Assembly (NCBI RefSeq): GCF_022012475.1
Contig: NZ_JAKLWS010000003.1
Coordinates: forward strand, 1 to 64,000
Reading direction: 5' to 3'
DNA length: 64,000 bases
DNA from: Rhodohalobacter sulfatireducens
GTDB taxonomy: Bacteria > Bacteroidota > Rhodothermia > Balneolales > Balneolaceae
Below are positions 17,150-25,210 of this stretch, piece by piece. The notes beneath the pieces were generated by a model. It saw nothing but the letters and a program-made list of their open reading frames with translations, was not told where the DNA came from and did not search any database. Both the position numbers and the translations under genes were made by a program. Position 1 is the stretch's first letter; each line of letters begins with the position of its first letter.

Positions 17150-18573
17150 TTATCCCTAACAAACCAGGAGGTGGTTTGGTTATTCAGTTTTGCAGATGCA
17201 GGGTTGTAAGCACTGTTTTGTTTTAAAAGCCTATCACTCCCTAATGCTGCTTTTGTTTGCTGATAGATTGTTGTCTCTTCCTCTTGTTGAAGTAAAAGAT
17301 TCGCACCAATTAACCCATAGGTCATCGTGCCTTTGGCCCCCACTCCAGACATACCGCCAAGAACAATAAAGTTCGGATCGGGCTGATTTTGATCATCCAG
17401 AATATTTGTTACAAAGGGCACTTCCGAAGTTGTGAGTGAATAGACACAGGAATAGCCATCAACATATTGCAAATCTTCATTTTGAACAGGAATATTCAGT
17501 TGCTGCAAATAATTCAGAGTTGCCCGGATTCCCCAGCTTTTCTCATCTTCATTCAGTTCCTTTTGCCATACCTGGTCCAAACTTTGAATCTCTTCTCGAA
17601 TTAGGTGACCACCAATTTTGATGATAGGTACACCGTCGGAGTCCTCTTTTTCAATCATCGAATACATCAAATCCGATGTAAAATCCGCAACAGGGTAAAA
17701 CTCCCTGATCTTCTGTTTTTGATTATTTGTAAGAGACTTGTACTTCTCCGGATCGATTTTCATAAAAACAAGGAATACGCGCTTTGGGGAGATCAGCTCA
17801 TCAAATTCCGGCGCAATATCCTTCAGTAGTTTGCCGGTATAGGGGCCTGCAGCTGAAACTACCTTTTTGCTGAGAATAGTCTGAGTTTCCCGGTTTTTCG
17901 TGTTTGTAATTTGAATCTCATAGAGACCTTCTTTCTTTTTTAAGCCGGTGACTTCATGGTTATACCTGATCTCATTTCCATGATACTCAATCCCTTTATG
18001 GAGTTTTTTAATTAGCTCTTTGGGATTGAGAGTGCCGGAGTATTGTTTAAATTCGCGCAATACGAGGGCTGAATCAGGAACAGACATCCCAAACTTCATT
18101 GATACTTCTTCGGCAGATGCCGCATATTCAAACGGATCACTCTGATTCTTGACGAGGTTATTAACTGTATTCTGAAAGGATCTATAATAGATGTAAGAAA
18201 CAGGAGAGGTTGAATAAATATCATCCATCTGATGATTATTCGCACTCTCTTTTTCATTCAGAAAATCAATGAGCTTTTCTGTTTCTGAAACAGTTCGATT
18301 ATGCAGGTAGGAAAAAATATCGTTTTCGGGCCCCAAACTCCGGGAAATCCGGGCCTCCCCAAAACTCGATCCGAAAGTGTAAACGGAGTCCTGCTGCTCA
18401 ATCAGTAAAACATTCTCTCCTTGATTTGAGAGATGCCATGCCGTTGAGCTTCCCATCAGCCCGCCGCCGATCACTACAATATCTTTCATATCTTTTTGCA
18501 TACAGGAGGTAAAAATAGCAGATATCAGGATAACTGCGAACCTAAATTTTCCTGAGAAATCAGTTTTATTCAT
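17146..18573 (-). CDS. Sarcosine/N-methyltryptophan oxidase-like FAD oxidoreductase, predicted lipoprotein
   Basis: I place the start at 18573, giving a lipoprotein signal FAVILISAIFTSC, although the frame extends to 18705. The Rossmann motif is DIVVIGGGLMGSSTAWHL, followed by EARISRS, typical of the DAO/MSOX family. Near the C terminus, YSCVYSLTTSEVPFV aligns with the family motif CxYTxTPD, whose Cys carries covalent FAD in monomeric sarcosine oxidase; this Cys is present. Such enzymes oxidise secondary N-methyl amines with release of H2O2. A membrane-anchored periplasmic form is unusual. A cytoplasmic start at the inner ATG 18489 is the alternative. It is the last gene of the minus-strand oxidative cluster. 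Confidence 0.85.
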   Translation of the reverse strand: MNKTDFSGKFRFAVILISAIFTSCMQKDMKDIVVIGGGLMGSSTAWHLSNQGENVLLIEQQDSVYTFGSSFGEARISRSLGPENDIFSYLHNRTVSETEKLIDFLNEKESANNHQMDDIYSTSPVSYIYYRSFQNTVNNLVKNQSDPFEYAASAEEVSMKFGMSVPDSALVLREFKQYSGTLNPKELIKKLHKGIEYHGNEIRYNHEVTGLKKKEGLYEIQITNTKNRETQTILSKKVVSAAGPYTGKLLKDIAPEFDELISPKRVFLVFMKIDPEKYKSLTNNQKQKIREFYPVADFTSDLMYSMIEKEDSDGVPIIKIGGHLIREEIQSLDQVWQKELNEDEKSWGIRATLNYLQQLNIPVQNEDLQYVDGYSCVYSLTTSEVPFVTNILDDQNQPDPNFIVLGGMSGVGAKGTMTYGLIGANLLLQQEEETTIYQQTKAALGSDRLLKQNSAYNPASAKLNNQTTSWFVRDK

Positions 18574-18832
18574 TCGGTGTTTTTTCGGCTCAACTAAAAA
18601 CATTGTCGTAAACCTGGTACGTAAATCGTCCCATTTCCCCTTTTGTAGTGCGAAACTATTTGAAGCAGCATTGCTTTCATTTATCGGGAAATTTAAACGC
18701 TTCAATGAATGGAGTATAAACTCTATGATGCCGGTGTTTAATAATTATGAAGAATGAAGCCACGCCGCAAAAGAAGCTGAATAAATAGTTGTTCTAAATA
18801 TTCAGCATCTTCAACGCGCATGAGTTTGCAGG

Positions 18833-19099
18833 TTATAATTCAACCTGCGTTGACATACTGATGGGTTCAATCACTGTATGAAGATCTTTAACTTCCTGAT
18901 TTTTCGGGTCGTTAATGATCGCTCCAAGTAATTCCAGGTCGGTAACTTCCAGGACTAAAGTCACTGAATTTGGGTCATCAGTATTCTGGAATGTTTTAAA
19001 ACCCGTAACTGCCGGGGCAAAGAGATTGACCCGATCCTGGTGACCTTTGAGCCATGTTTTGATGTTGCCTACTTTGTGTTGAACTACGATTGTTGCCAT
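18833..19099 (-). CDS. Small dimeric alpha/beta-barrel-like protein
   Basis: This protein of about 88 residues (91 if the ATG at 19108 is used) has a beta-alpha-beta pattern, ATIVVQHKVGNIKTWLKGH, VTGFKTFQNTDDPNSVTLVL, EVTDLELLGAIIND. It resembles ABM/cyclase-type ferredoxin-fold proteins that act as small oxygenases or stress proteins. No catalytic residue can be named. The start at 19099 puts the shared leader motif about 22 nt upstream, the same spacing as at its two sister genes. It is probably expressed with the oxidative cluster. Confidence 0.75.
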   Translation of the reverse strand: MATIVVQHKVGNIKTWLKGHQDRVNLFAPAVTGFKTFQNTDDPNSVTLVLEVTDLELLGAIINDPKNQEVKDLHTVIEPISMSTQVEL

Positions 19100-19121
19100 T
19101 TTTTCCATTTTAACTTTTTCT

Positions 19122-19149
19122 TGCCTACTCTTTGCGGTTTTCGGCTTTC
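19122..19149 (-). promoter_or_regulatory. Shared leader motif, copy A
   Basis: Sense strand blocks AAGCCGAAAA and AGAGTAGGCA are separated by about 7 nt. Both are also in copies B and C upstream of two other genes of this cluster. The 3' block ends about 22 nt before ATG 19099. Confidence 0.65.
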
Positions 19150-19252
19150 CCCGGTTATGCTAATTTGTTGAAACCAATTTCCTCCCGACCTTCAAAAAAC
19201 TCAAAGTGCCGGGGATATTATTGCTTTCAAAAAAAGAAGTTCAGTAAATGGA

Positions 19253-19843
19253 TTAATCGGTTTCCGGGTTAAGAATATCTACATTCATCGCTTCAATGAT
19301 CAGAGCCCTGTCGTAATACGTGTAATACCGGTCGATTAAAGAGTCTTCATTAAAGTGAAGAGCAAAATTCATCCTGAGATTTACAGTATTTCCGTTGTCA
19401 AAAGCCAATTCATTCGAGAAATAGGAAATCACAAAAACACCCGTCAATGCCGAGTAATTGAGAGCTTCACTATTTACGCGAATGGGCATTAGATCTGGTT
19501 GTGTAATTGTCATCGATTCAATTCCGGATGATGCTACCCAGTTCTTCCACCAGTTGACGACTTCTGTCTTTCCGTTTAAAACGGTTCTTGTTCCGGAATC
19601 TCCGTCAGGGAAGTAATACTCAACATCATCTGCAAGCAATGTGCCCCAGGCATCAATATCGAAATCGGACAGATGATTGAGTGCCTCCAACGAAAGATCG
19701 ACATATTCTTCCGATGCAATTTCATATCGTGAATTTTCAGCTGAGCTTGAAGGCTCCATGGTCTCACCCTCGCATCCCAGGACAGTTAGAATACAGGCTA
19801 TAGAAAGTATGGGTATTAGGTTGTTTTTCATTGTTTTTTTCAT
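19253..19843 (-). CDS. NTF2/SnoaL-like lipoprotein
   Basis: This 196-residue protein has a signal peptide with lipobox TVLGC. The mature part (about 40-185) has the cone-fold pattern of NTF2/SnoaL proteins: EYVDLSLEALNHLSDFDIDAWGTLLADDVEYYFPD, then an antiparallel sheet ending HFNEDSLIDRYYTYYDR. Family members include cyclases, isomerases and ligand-binding proteins, and no catalytic pair can be named with certainty. It lies between the small barrel protein and the O-methyltransferase gene on the same strand. Together with the lipoprotein at 23049 it gives the cluster two NTF2-like periplasmic proteins. Confidence 0.82.
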   Translation of the reverse strand: MKKTMKNNLIPILSIACILTVLGCEGETMEPSSSAENSRYEIASEEYVDLSLEALNHLSDFDIDAWGTLLADDVEYYFPDGDSGTRTVLNGKTEVVNWWKNWVASSGIESMTITQPDLMPIRVNSEALNYSALTGVFVISYFSNELAFDNGNTVNLRMNFALHFNEDSLIDRYYTYYDRALIIEAMNVDILNPETD

Positions 19844-19953
19844 TGTTGTGACCCCAGTTTTTAGTTGGTTAACATGTTTTTTTTGAATGATTGATACATA
19901 TGATTGTAGAAAGTGAGAGAGAATTGCTTACAAATCATGCCGGCTCGTTCTTG

Positions 19954-21024
19954 TTATTTGTAAGCAATAGCTGCGCTTGAAGGCCCGGCAAGCGGTAATA
20001 ATTCAACGGAACTGAAACCGGCTTTAGAGGTCCAGTGGTCGAAATCTGATAACGTGTAATCGAACCCGTTTTGAGTTTCGATCAGCATGTTTAAGCTCAT
20101 CGTCATCCCAAAAATATTACTGTTTCTCTCGTTGTCTATAATATTTTCGATGACAACGAAAGCTCCATTCTCAGGCAGTGCATCGTACGCTTTTTTGATG
20201 AGCACCTGCTTCTTATCCATTCCCCAGTCATGTAAAATATTGCCCATCACAATGACATCTGCTTTTGGGAAATCATCTACAAAAAAATCACCACTAATAG
20301 CTTTTACCCGGTCCGTAACCTTAAATTTTTGAATGTTCTCGTTTGCGATGGGTTCAACGGGCGGCAGGTCCAAACTGGTGCAAGACATATGCGGTTGATG
20401 AAGAGCTACCTGAATACTCAATGTTGCACCGGATCCGCCAATATCACAAAGGGTTTTGTACTCGGTAAAATCGAAACTATTGGCAAAGCCGACGAAATTT
20501 CCCATTTGAACACCGGTCATGGCATTAATAAACTCCTTGAGTCTACCATGATCACTGTAAATGGCTTCGAAAATATCATCCCCGTGTTTAGATTCGTTCT
20601 GAGCTTCACCGGTTTTTATCGCCAGGTCTAAATCAGCCCAAAAGCGAAATAACCGGTTATTTGCCATCTTTAGCATACCGCCGATGTAACTGTTTTTGTC
20701 TTCATCCAGGAAAACATTCGACTCAAGTGAATTACTGTAAATAGAATCCAGTCCAACGCCTTCACGATTAAGGAAACCGAGTGAGTGAAGCGTATCCAGA
20801 AAATCCATAGCATGGCGATCTGTACAGTTCCAATTCATTCGTTTTTTGATGTCATTGATTGATTGAGGTTTATGAACCAGGTGTGTAAAAAGACCTTCAT
20901 TTACAGCTGTTAGCAAAACTTTTGAAGTAAAAAAGCCCATACCGATCTTCATGATATGAGAGGGATCCGGTTGGTGTTCTGTTATTTCCATGGTGTTCGG
21001 GGTTAAGAAATTATGGCTTACCAT
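19954..21024 (-). CDS. SAM-dependent O-methyltransferase (methyltransferase family 2)
   Basis: This 356-residue protein (345 if the ATG at 20991 is used) has an N-terminal winged-helix dimerisation domain, MKIGMGFFTSKVLLTAVNEGLF. A class I methyltransferase domain follows, with the SAM motif LCDIGGSGATLS, the acidic SLDLP and IVMGNILHDW. His in HDW is the catalytic base in plant-type O-methyltransferases. Family members methylate hydroxyls of phenols, flavonoids or neurosporene. It has no signal peptide, so it acts in the cytoplasm. Next to a ring-cleavage-type dioxygenase and an epimerase it could modify an aromatic hydroxyl; this is inference. Confidence 0.9.
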   Translation of the reverse strand: MVSHNFLTPNTMEITEHQPDPSHIMKIGMGFFTSKVLLTAVNEGLFTHLVHKPQSINDIKKRMNWNCTDRHAMDFLDTLHSLGFLNREGVGLDSIYSNSLESNVFLDEDKNSYIGGMLKMANNRLFRFWADLDLAIKTGEAQNESKHGDDIFEAIYSDHGRLKEFINAMTGVQMGNFVGFANSFDFTEYKTLCDIGGSGATLSIQVALHQPHMSCTSLDLPPVEPIANENIQKFKVTDRVKAISGDFFVDDFPKADVIVMGNILHDWGMDKKQVLIKKAYDALPENGAFVVIENIIDNERNSNIFGMTMSLNMLIETQNGFDYTLSDFDHWTSKAGFSSVELLPLAGPSSAAIAYK

Positions 21025-21096
21025 GTCATTCTATGTGATGCTACAAATGACGAATCGCATCAGAAATTTTCCGGTGCAATTAAGAAGTAAGACCGT

Positions 21097-21987
21097 TTAT
21101 GCATCTTTGATATAAATGGAACTATGCTCATTAAAATCCATGTCAGTAAGCGTCATCCTCAGCTTTACTGAACCAGAGGGAAGAATTTCGAAATGTAAAT
21201 ACTGGTACATAGCATCAGGATTACCCGGATATTGGAATCTGTTGTTTCCCACATATTCAAACATTTCACCGTGCACTTCATTTTTCATCCAAAGCTTATT
21301 ATTGCTTTTAAAAAATTCTACGGCCGATTCGGGATTCTGCTCGTGAATGTATTCTCCGGTCAGTTTATCAATCGAAGAAGGCTCAATAGAGAGAGTTTTT
21401 GCCATATTGACCGGAAAATGAACCCGTGTGCTTCCATTGGAAAGCTCTTCAACATCAAGAACTCTTCCTTTTGCAGCTGCAGCCCATGGATCGGACTCAA
21501 TATGCTGATCTCCGGAAAAGTAGAGCTGTGTGACGAGGGGCTGGTACTCCTCCGTCGAAATCATCATATGAAAATGAGCGGGTCGAATAGTGCCGTCACC
21601 TACATCATAAGGAATCGGTAAAATGGTTTGGAAACTGTAACTACCGTCACTATTTGTGTAGGTAGTTCCCCTGTACCGGAAATCATCGGAACTGTTATCA
21701 TATACCCCGTAGCCGTCGCAGTGCCACAGTTCAACTTTGGCATTTCTGTAGGGTGTTTTGCAATCCTGGTGTCTTACAACTCCGCTAAGCTCGATCTGCC
21801 TCCCGGCTTCGCCCTCTATTAAAAGCGAATTTCGAACCGGACTGTCCGGCCTGTAAAATGGCCCCAGGATGTCTGAGGTTGTTTCACAATCTCCAACAAA
21901 TTTTTCGCCGTCGTATCGAATAAATCCAAATGTACTGACGGCTATGGCTGCAATCCCTGATTTTTTTAAAAAGTCTCGTCGCTTCAT
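21097..21987 (-). CDS. Intradiol ring-cleavage dioxygenase-like protein, Tat-type signal
   Basis: The 296-residue protein begins with a twin-arginine-like leader, KRRDFLKKSGIAAIAVS. The intradiol dioxygenase core is seen at WHCDGYGVYD (first Tyr ligand), GTTYTNSDGSYSF, ILPIPYDVG (second Tyr ligand, as in the GPYPW site of protocatechuate dioxygenase) and IRPAHFHMM (the two His ligands). All four Fe(III) ligands are therefore present. Known members split catechols or hydroxyquinols between the two hydroxyls. Export before or with the metal fits a Tat signal and suggests a periplasmic enzyme, less usual than the cytoplasmic catechol enzymes. The last ~100 residues have no motif I recognise. Confidence 0.88.
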   Translation of the reverse strand: MKRRDFLKKSGIAAIAVSTFGFIRYDGEKFVGDCETTSDILGPFYRPDSPVRNSLLIEGEAGRQIELSGVVRHQDCKTPYRNAKVELWHCDGYGVYDNSSDDFRYRGTTYTNSDGSYSFQTILPIPYDVGDGTIRPAHFHMMISTEEYQPLVTQLYFSGDQHIESDPWAAAAKGRVLDVEELSNGSTRVHFPVNMAKTLSIEPSSIDKLTGEYIHEQNPESAVEFFKSNNKLWMKNEVHGEMFEYVGNNRFQYPGNPDAMYQYLHFEILPSGSVKLRMTLTDMDFNEHSSIYIKDA

Positions 21988-22010
21988 ATGGGATTTATTT
22001 GTTTTAAGTG

Positions 22011-22955
22011 TTATTGATTGGAAGCATAATCTTTAAAGGATTCAGATGCCGGTTTAAAGGCTAGTGTCAAATCGCGCTCAGCATTATTGGCGCTGTAGAC
22101 AAATCGGGGCTTACCAAGGATATTCTCACTGTTGAGCATGTGTGAAATATCCGACACTTTCCAGCTCTCGTTACTCAGGTAGTACTGTTTTCCGTGAAGG
22201 CCGCTGATGGTTGCAGATTTATAAATTCCTTCAGCAACATCCCGAACATCCACAGTGGCAAATTCTACATCTTCATCAAAAAGCATTTGCACAAATGGGT
22301 TGGGTGCAATTTTGTTTTGAAACAGGTATTGCATACCCATGGAAGTCGAATCTTCGCGATTTGAAAGAGCCGGCCCAATTACGAAAACAGGATAAACACT
22401 CACGATTTCAGCATTTGACTCGGGGTAATCCTTCACAAACTTTTGTACAATTTGATCTGCGTAGTATTTAGCCTGTGCATAAGGATGTCCCTCTTCATTG
22501 AGATATGGTTTGTCTGATTCGGTATACATATCATCCGGAGAACGCCCAACAATCGGCATTGGGAAGTTGGTATTAAATGCGGCAACCGATGCAATAATCA
22601 CCACTTTTTTTACCGACATCGATTCTTGAACCGCCTTTAAAAAATTTTCAGTACCTCGAATGGTTGGCTCAAACAGATCTTTCGTCGGATCTTTAACATC
22701 CAATTGGAAAGGCGTACCTCCGTGGATAACGATCTCGCAATCTTCTACAAAGGGTTTGAGAGAGTCGATATCACGAACATCTACTTGGCAGATATCAAGT
22801 TTTTCGGCATTTTCGAGTTGCTCTAGGTGCGCATATTTTTTCTGTTTTGAAGCATCTCTGACGGATACTTTTACATGATATCCTTCTTTAAGAAATTTTT
22901 GGGTTACATAACTGCCGATGTAACCAGAACCACCAATAATACCTGCTGTTTTCAT
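22011..22955 (-). CDS. NAD-dependent epimerase/dehydratase (extended SDR)
   Basis: The 314-residue protein has the extended-SDR cofactor motif GIIGGSGYIGSYV at residues 5-17 and the catalytic YxxxK in HPYAQAKYYADQIV. VIHGGTPFQLD and VKKVVIIASVAAF are typical of dihydroflavonol-reductase-like members. It lacks a signal peptide. Members reduce ketones or aldehydes or epimerise nucleotide sugars. Given a neighbouring amine oxidase, reduction of a carbonyl product is plausible but inferred. It follows the 23049 gene, with a strong hairpin between them, and precedes the dioxygenase by about 20 bp, so the last two are likely co-transcribed. Confidence 0.9.
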   Translation of the reverse strand: MKTAGIIGGSGYIGSYVTQKFLKEGYHVKVSVRDASKQKKYAHLEQLENAEKLDICQVDVRDIDSLKPFVEDCEIVIHGGTPFQLDVKDPTKDLFEPTIRGTENFLKAVQESMSVKKVVIIASVAAFNTNFPMPIVGRSPDDMYTESDKPYLNEEGHPYAQAKYYADQIVQKFVKDYPESNAEIVSVYPVFVIGPALSNREDSTSMGMQYLFQNKIAPNPFVQMLFDEDVEFATVDVRDVAEGIYKSATISGLHGKQYYLSNESWKVSDISHMLNSENILGKPRFVYSANNAERDLTLAFKPASESFKDYASNQ

Positions 22956-22986
22956 AATTGTTTAGTAGTAGAGTTATTAATTGAGG

Positions 22987-23024
22987 TCTCGAAATGAAGA
23001 TCTCTAATAATCTTCATTTCGAGA
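22987..23024 (-). other. Perfect 15-bp inverted repeat
   Basis: TCTCGAAATGAAGAT and ATCTTCATTTCGAGA face each other across an 8-base loop, between the 23049 gene and the start of the epimerase gene. No T-run follows on the coding strand, so it may be an operator, an RNA stabilising hairpin or an attenuated terminator. Confidence 0.6.
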
Positions 23025-23048
23025 TTTTCAGATGATGAAATCTGAACC

Positions 23049-23534
23049 TTATTCCATCTCTGCGTCAGCCAACTGTTTGGTGTCAACGTACTGTTGGAAG
23101 CGAGTTACCATACCATCTTCAAACCACCAAATGTGAACATGTTGTGCATTGATTGTTTTTCCGGTTATTGCATGTTCTCCCTGGTATCTGCCAGTGGCAA
23201 TAACCATATCTTCACCGACTGCATAAAGGGTTTGGTCGGTCAGGTTAAATGTCTCCCATTCCTGTCCCAGCCGGCCAAAAATACCTTCCGCAACTGCCTG
23301 GGGTCCCACGTAAGGATTGCCATCCGCAAGTGAATTACTTTCAGCTTCATTCCAGACAATATCCGGTGAGAACTTTGCCAGGACAGCACCGCCATCGCCG
23401 GCGGCAAACGCATCGTACATTCCCTGCAGGATTTCTACATTTGGATTATTGTTTTGTACCTGACTGCACCCAACCAGAAACAGAGATGCTACGAGTGCAA
23501 TAGTTATTTTTTTGATTTTATACATGTTTTCCAA
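23049..23534 (-). CDS. NTF2/SnoaL-like lipoprotein
   Basis: The 161-residue protein (start possibly the next ATG, 23525) has lipobox FLVGC. The mature domain, NPNVEILQGMYDAFAAGDGGAVLAKFSPDIVWNEAES followed by VAEGIFGRLGQEWETF and VHIWWFEDGMVTRFQQYVDT, is a textbook SnoaL-like NTF2 fold. Such proteins can be polyketide cyclases, isomerases or binding proteins. The Trp/Asp/His pocket is suggestive but no mechanism is visible. It is in the same strand run as the secreted genes with the leader motif. Confidence 0.87.
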   Translation of the reverse strand: MENMYKIKKITIALVASLFLVGCSQVQNNNPNVEILQGMYDAFAAGDGGAVLAKFSPDIVWNEAESNSLADGNPYVGPQAVAEGIFGRLGQEWETFNLTDQTLYAVGEDMVIATGRYQGEHAITGKTINAQHVHIWWFEDGMVTRFQQYVDTKQLADAEME

Positions 23535-23585
23535 AGATTTATGAATGTTTTGAGTTGAAAAATCAGATTAAAAAGAGACCTTTAT

Positions 23586-24356
23586 TTATTCCGGCATCGG
23601 CCGGCTTAACTCTGTATCTTTTCGAAACATATACGACCATGTTACATCTACAGCTTCCCTGTAATCAGCCTGGAGTTCTTCTCTTCGATTGGATCCATGT
23701 TCATTTTCAACAACGGTCCAAACTCCATCCATTTCAACATCCATAGCAGCGAAGTTTGAAAAAGGGGTCACAACAAAATAATGGGGGGCTTTCGTGTTTC
23801 CTCCAACTGAACTGTACCAGTATCCTCTTGGTTCTCCCTCAGCTTCACGGATTGTGCTTTCAACTTCTTCAACTGTTTCTCTGAAAAGGGTACTATTATT
23901 AACCCTCCAGAAAAATACCGTTATCACATTATTCTCAACCAACTCGGGTTTGCTCAGTTCAGGAATGCTTCTGGCTAAATTAGCTTCAGATTTTTCAATA
24001 TTAGGCATGATTGAATTTTGAACAATAGATTGGCATTCTTGTCCTGCGGGATCGTTCTCATCCATTTCTGCCCAATTATTCATAAAGGATGATAGTATAT
24101 AGACGTTTCCTTCACCTTGTACTCTTCTCCACATATTCCAGGCCCAATCTCCATCATTTTCCATATAACAATTAATCCAATCTTTAACACCGGAACGAAA
24201 CTGACTGTTATGATTAGCTTTAATGGTTAATTCAGATAAGGATAATATCTGACTTTGAGCTTCTTCTTGTGCATATACGTTAGAAGAAGTGATCGTAAAA
24301 CAAAGAACAACTACAACAGCTCCCAGAGCTTTCTTTAATATTCTCATCGTTTTCAT
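23586..24356 (-). CDS. Secreted protein of unknown function, possible dimeric barrel
   Basis: The start is taken as ATG 24356; a longer frame to 24422 would run through the shared leader motif, which argues against it. The 256-residue product has a signal peptide ending SNVYAQ. The mature part contains DWINCYMENDGDWAWNMW, NVYILSSFMNNWAEMDENDPA and TKAPHYFVVTPFSNFAAMD, suggesting a repeated ferredoxin-like fold, but I do not recognise the family. Trp and Asn are frequent. It is in the periplasm or outside the cell and lies in the oxidative cluster between an NTF2-like lipoprotein and another secreted protein. Confidence 0.78.
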   Translation of the reverse strand: MKTMRILKKALGAVVVVLCFTITSSNVYAQEEAQSQILSLSELTIKANHNSQFRSGVKDWINCYMENDGDWAWNMWRRVQGEGNVYILSSFMNNWAEMDENDPAGQECQSIVQNSIMPNIEKSEANLARSIPELSKPELVENNVITVFFWRVNNSTLFRETVEEVESTIREAEGEPRGYWYSSVGGNTKAPHYFVVTPFSNFAAMDVEMDGVWTVVENEHGSNRREELQADYREAVDVTWSYMFRKDTELSRPMPE

Positions 24357-24376
24357 AATATGAAGTGTTTTATTGT

Positions 24377-24405
24377 TGCCTACTCTTTTTGGGATTTTCG
24401 GCTTC
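24377..24405 (-). promoter_or_regulatory. Shared leader motif, copy B
   Basis: Sense strand reads AAGCCGAAAA, then TCCCAAAA, then AGAGTAGGCA, ending about 20 nt before ATG 24356. It matches copy C at nearly every base. Confidence 0.7.
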
Positions 24406-24475
24406 TTCCATTTTGTAATCATCCTCTGTGTCGATTCACGTAGCCTAAATCAACTCATGGAATTTTTTGCAAAGG

Positions 24476-25123
24476 CTAATCCATTTCCATAGAATGAGCG
24501 GTTGTATGATGCTCGCAAGAAACGTTTGGATTGAAAGGATTGAACACGCCGTTCGGATTTTCACGATGCACCCAAACATGGCGGTCATAGTGTTCTTCAA
24601 ACATGTGTGCTTCATCGAGTTCGGTATCAGGATTATCTTTCATATGGTCGAATACCACTCCGTGAAATGTAGGTGGGGCGTCATTTCCATTAGCATGCCA
24701 TGCTTCAGCAAATACAAGGTTTTCAACAGCGACGAGCTCCATTGAGCCGTCCTCCTGAGGTTCGTATAACAAAATAGCTGGTTGACGAAAGTCAGTGTGA
24801 GTACCTGCTCCATCTACACGGGGTTCGGTAGCTGTAATCCCCAGCAGATCAGGTCGAAAATAGTGGATTCCCATTCCACCTTCTTCAGCAGGGCGTCCCA
24901 TCATCGTTGCCATTTCACACGTATTCATTGGGTCGGCGATATAACCTTCTTCCAACGCAACATTCACATCTTTGTATTTGTTAGTGGCCGTTCGTATCTC
25001 TTCAAGTGTCGGCTCATTCATTTTTTTCTGTTGTGCAAGGACTGTATTGGAGATCGGAACAAAAAGAAGAGCTGCAATGACAGACCACAGAACAGTACAC
25101 AAACATTTTTTTAATGTGTCCAT
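24476..25123 (-). CDS. Secreted protein of unknown function with His/Glu/Cys-rich sites
   Basis: The 215-residue protein has a Sec signal ending in VLAQQ. A conserved-looking core reads GYIADPMNTCEMATMMG, GGMGIHYFRPDLL and RQPAILLYEPQEDGSMELVAVE, then VVFDHMKDN and HYDRHVWVHRENPNGVFNPFNPNVSCEHH. This order (HYxxP, LLYEP, LHVWxxxxNPxG-type) matches a family of unknown function I have seen in Gram-negative bacteria. The paired Cys and many His suggest metal binding or a disulfide, which is inference. It carries leader motif C and follows the copper amine oxidase gene by about 90 bp. Confidence 0.8.
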   Translation of the reverse strand: MDTLKKCLCTVLWSVIAALLFVPISNTVLAQQKKMNEPTLEEIRTATNKYKDVNVALEEGYIADPMNTCEMATMMGRPAEEGGMGIHYFRPDLLGITATEPRVDGAGTHTDFRQPAILLYEPQEDGSMELVAVENLVFAEAWHANGNDAPPTFHGVVFDHMKDNPDTELDEAHMFEEHYDRHVWVHRENPNGVFNPFNPNVSCEHHTTAHSMEMD

Positions 25124-25147
25124 GATCGTTAATTAATTGAATTTAAG

Positions 25148-25178
25148 TGCCTACTCTGTTTTGGGATTTTCGGCTTTC
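25148..25178 (-). promoter_or_regulatory. Shared leader motif, copy C
   Basis: Sense strand has GAAAGCCGAAAATCCCAAAA then CAGAGTAGGCA, ending about 24 nt before ATG 25123. It lies between the copper amine oxidase stop and the next gene. Confidence 0.7.
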
Positions 25179-25210
25179 TCCTGGTAAAACAAACTGTAGT
25201 TTATTTGAAC

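Noticed and set aside
18828-18848. Hairpin GCAGGTT/AACCTGC at the end of the 18833 gene
   Set aside because: Seven base pairs over the stop codon with no T-run; too weak to call a terminator.
24357-24422. Longer start of the 23586 gene
   Set aside because: The extra residues are coded by the shared leader motif and would put 22 residues before the signal peptide.
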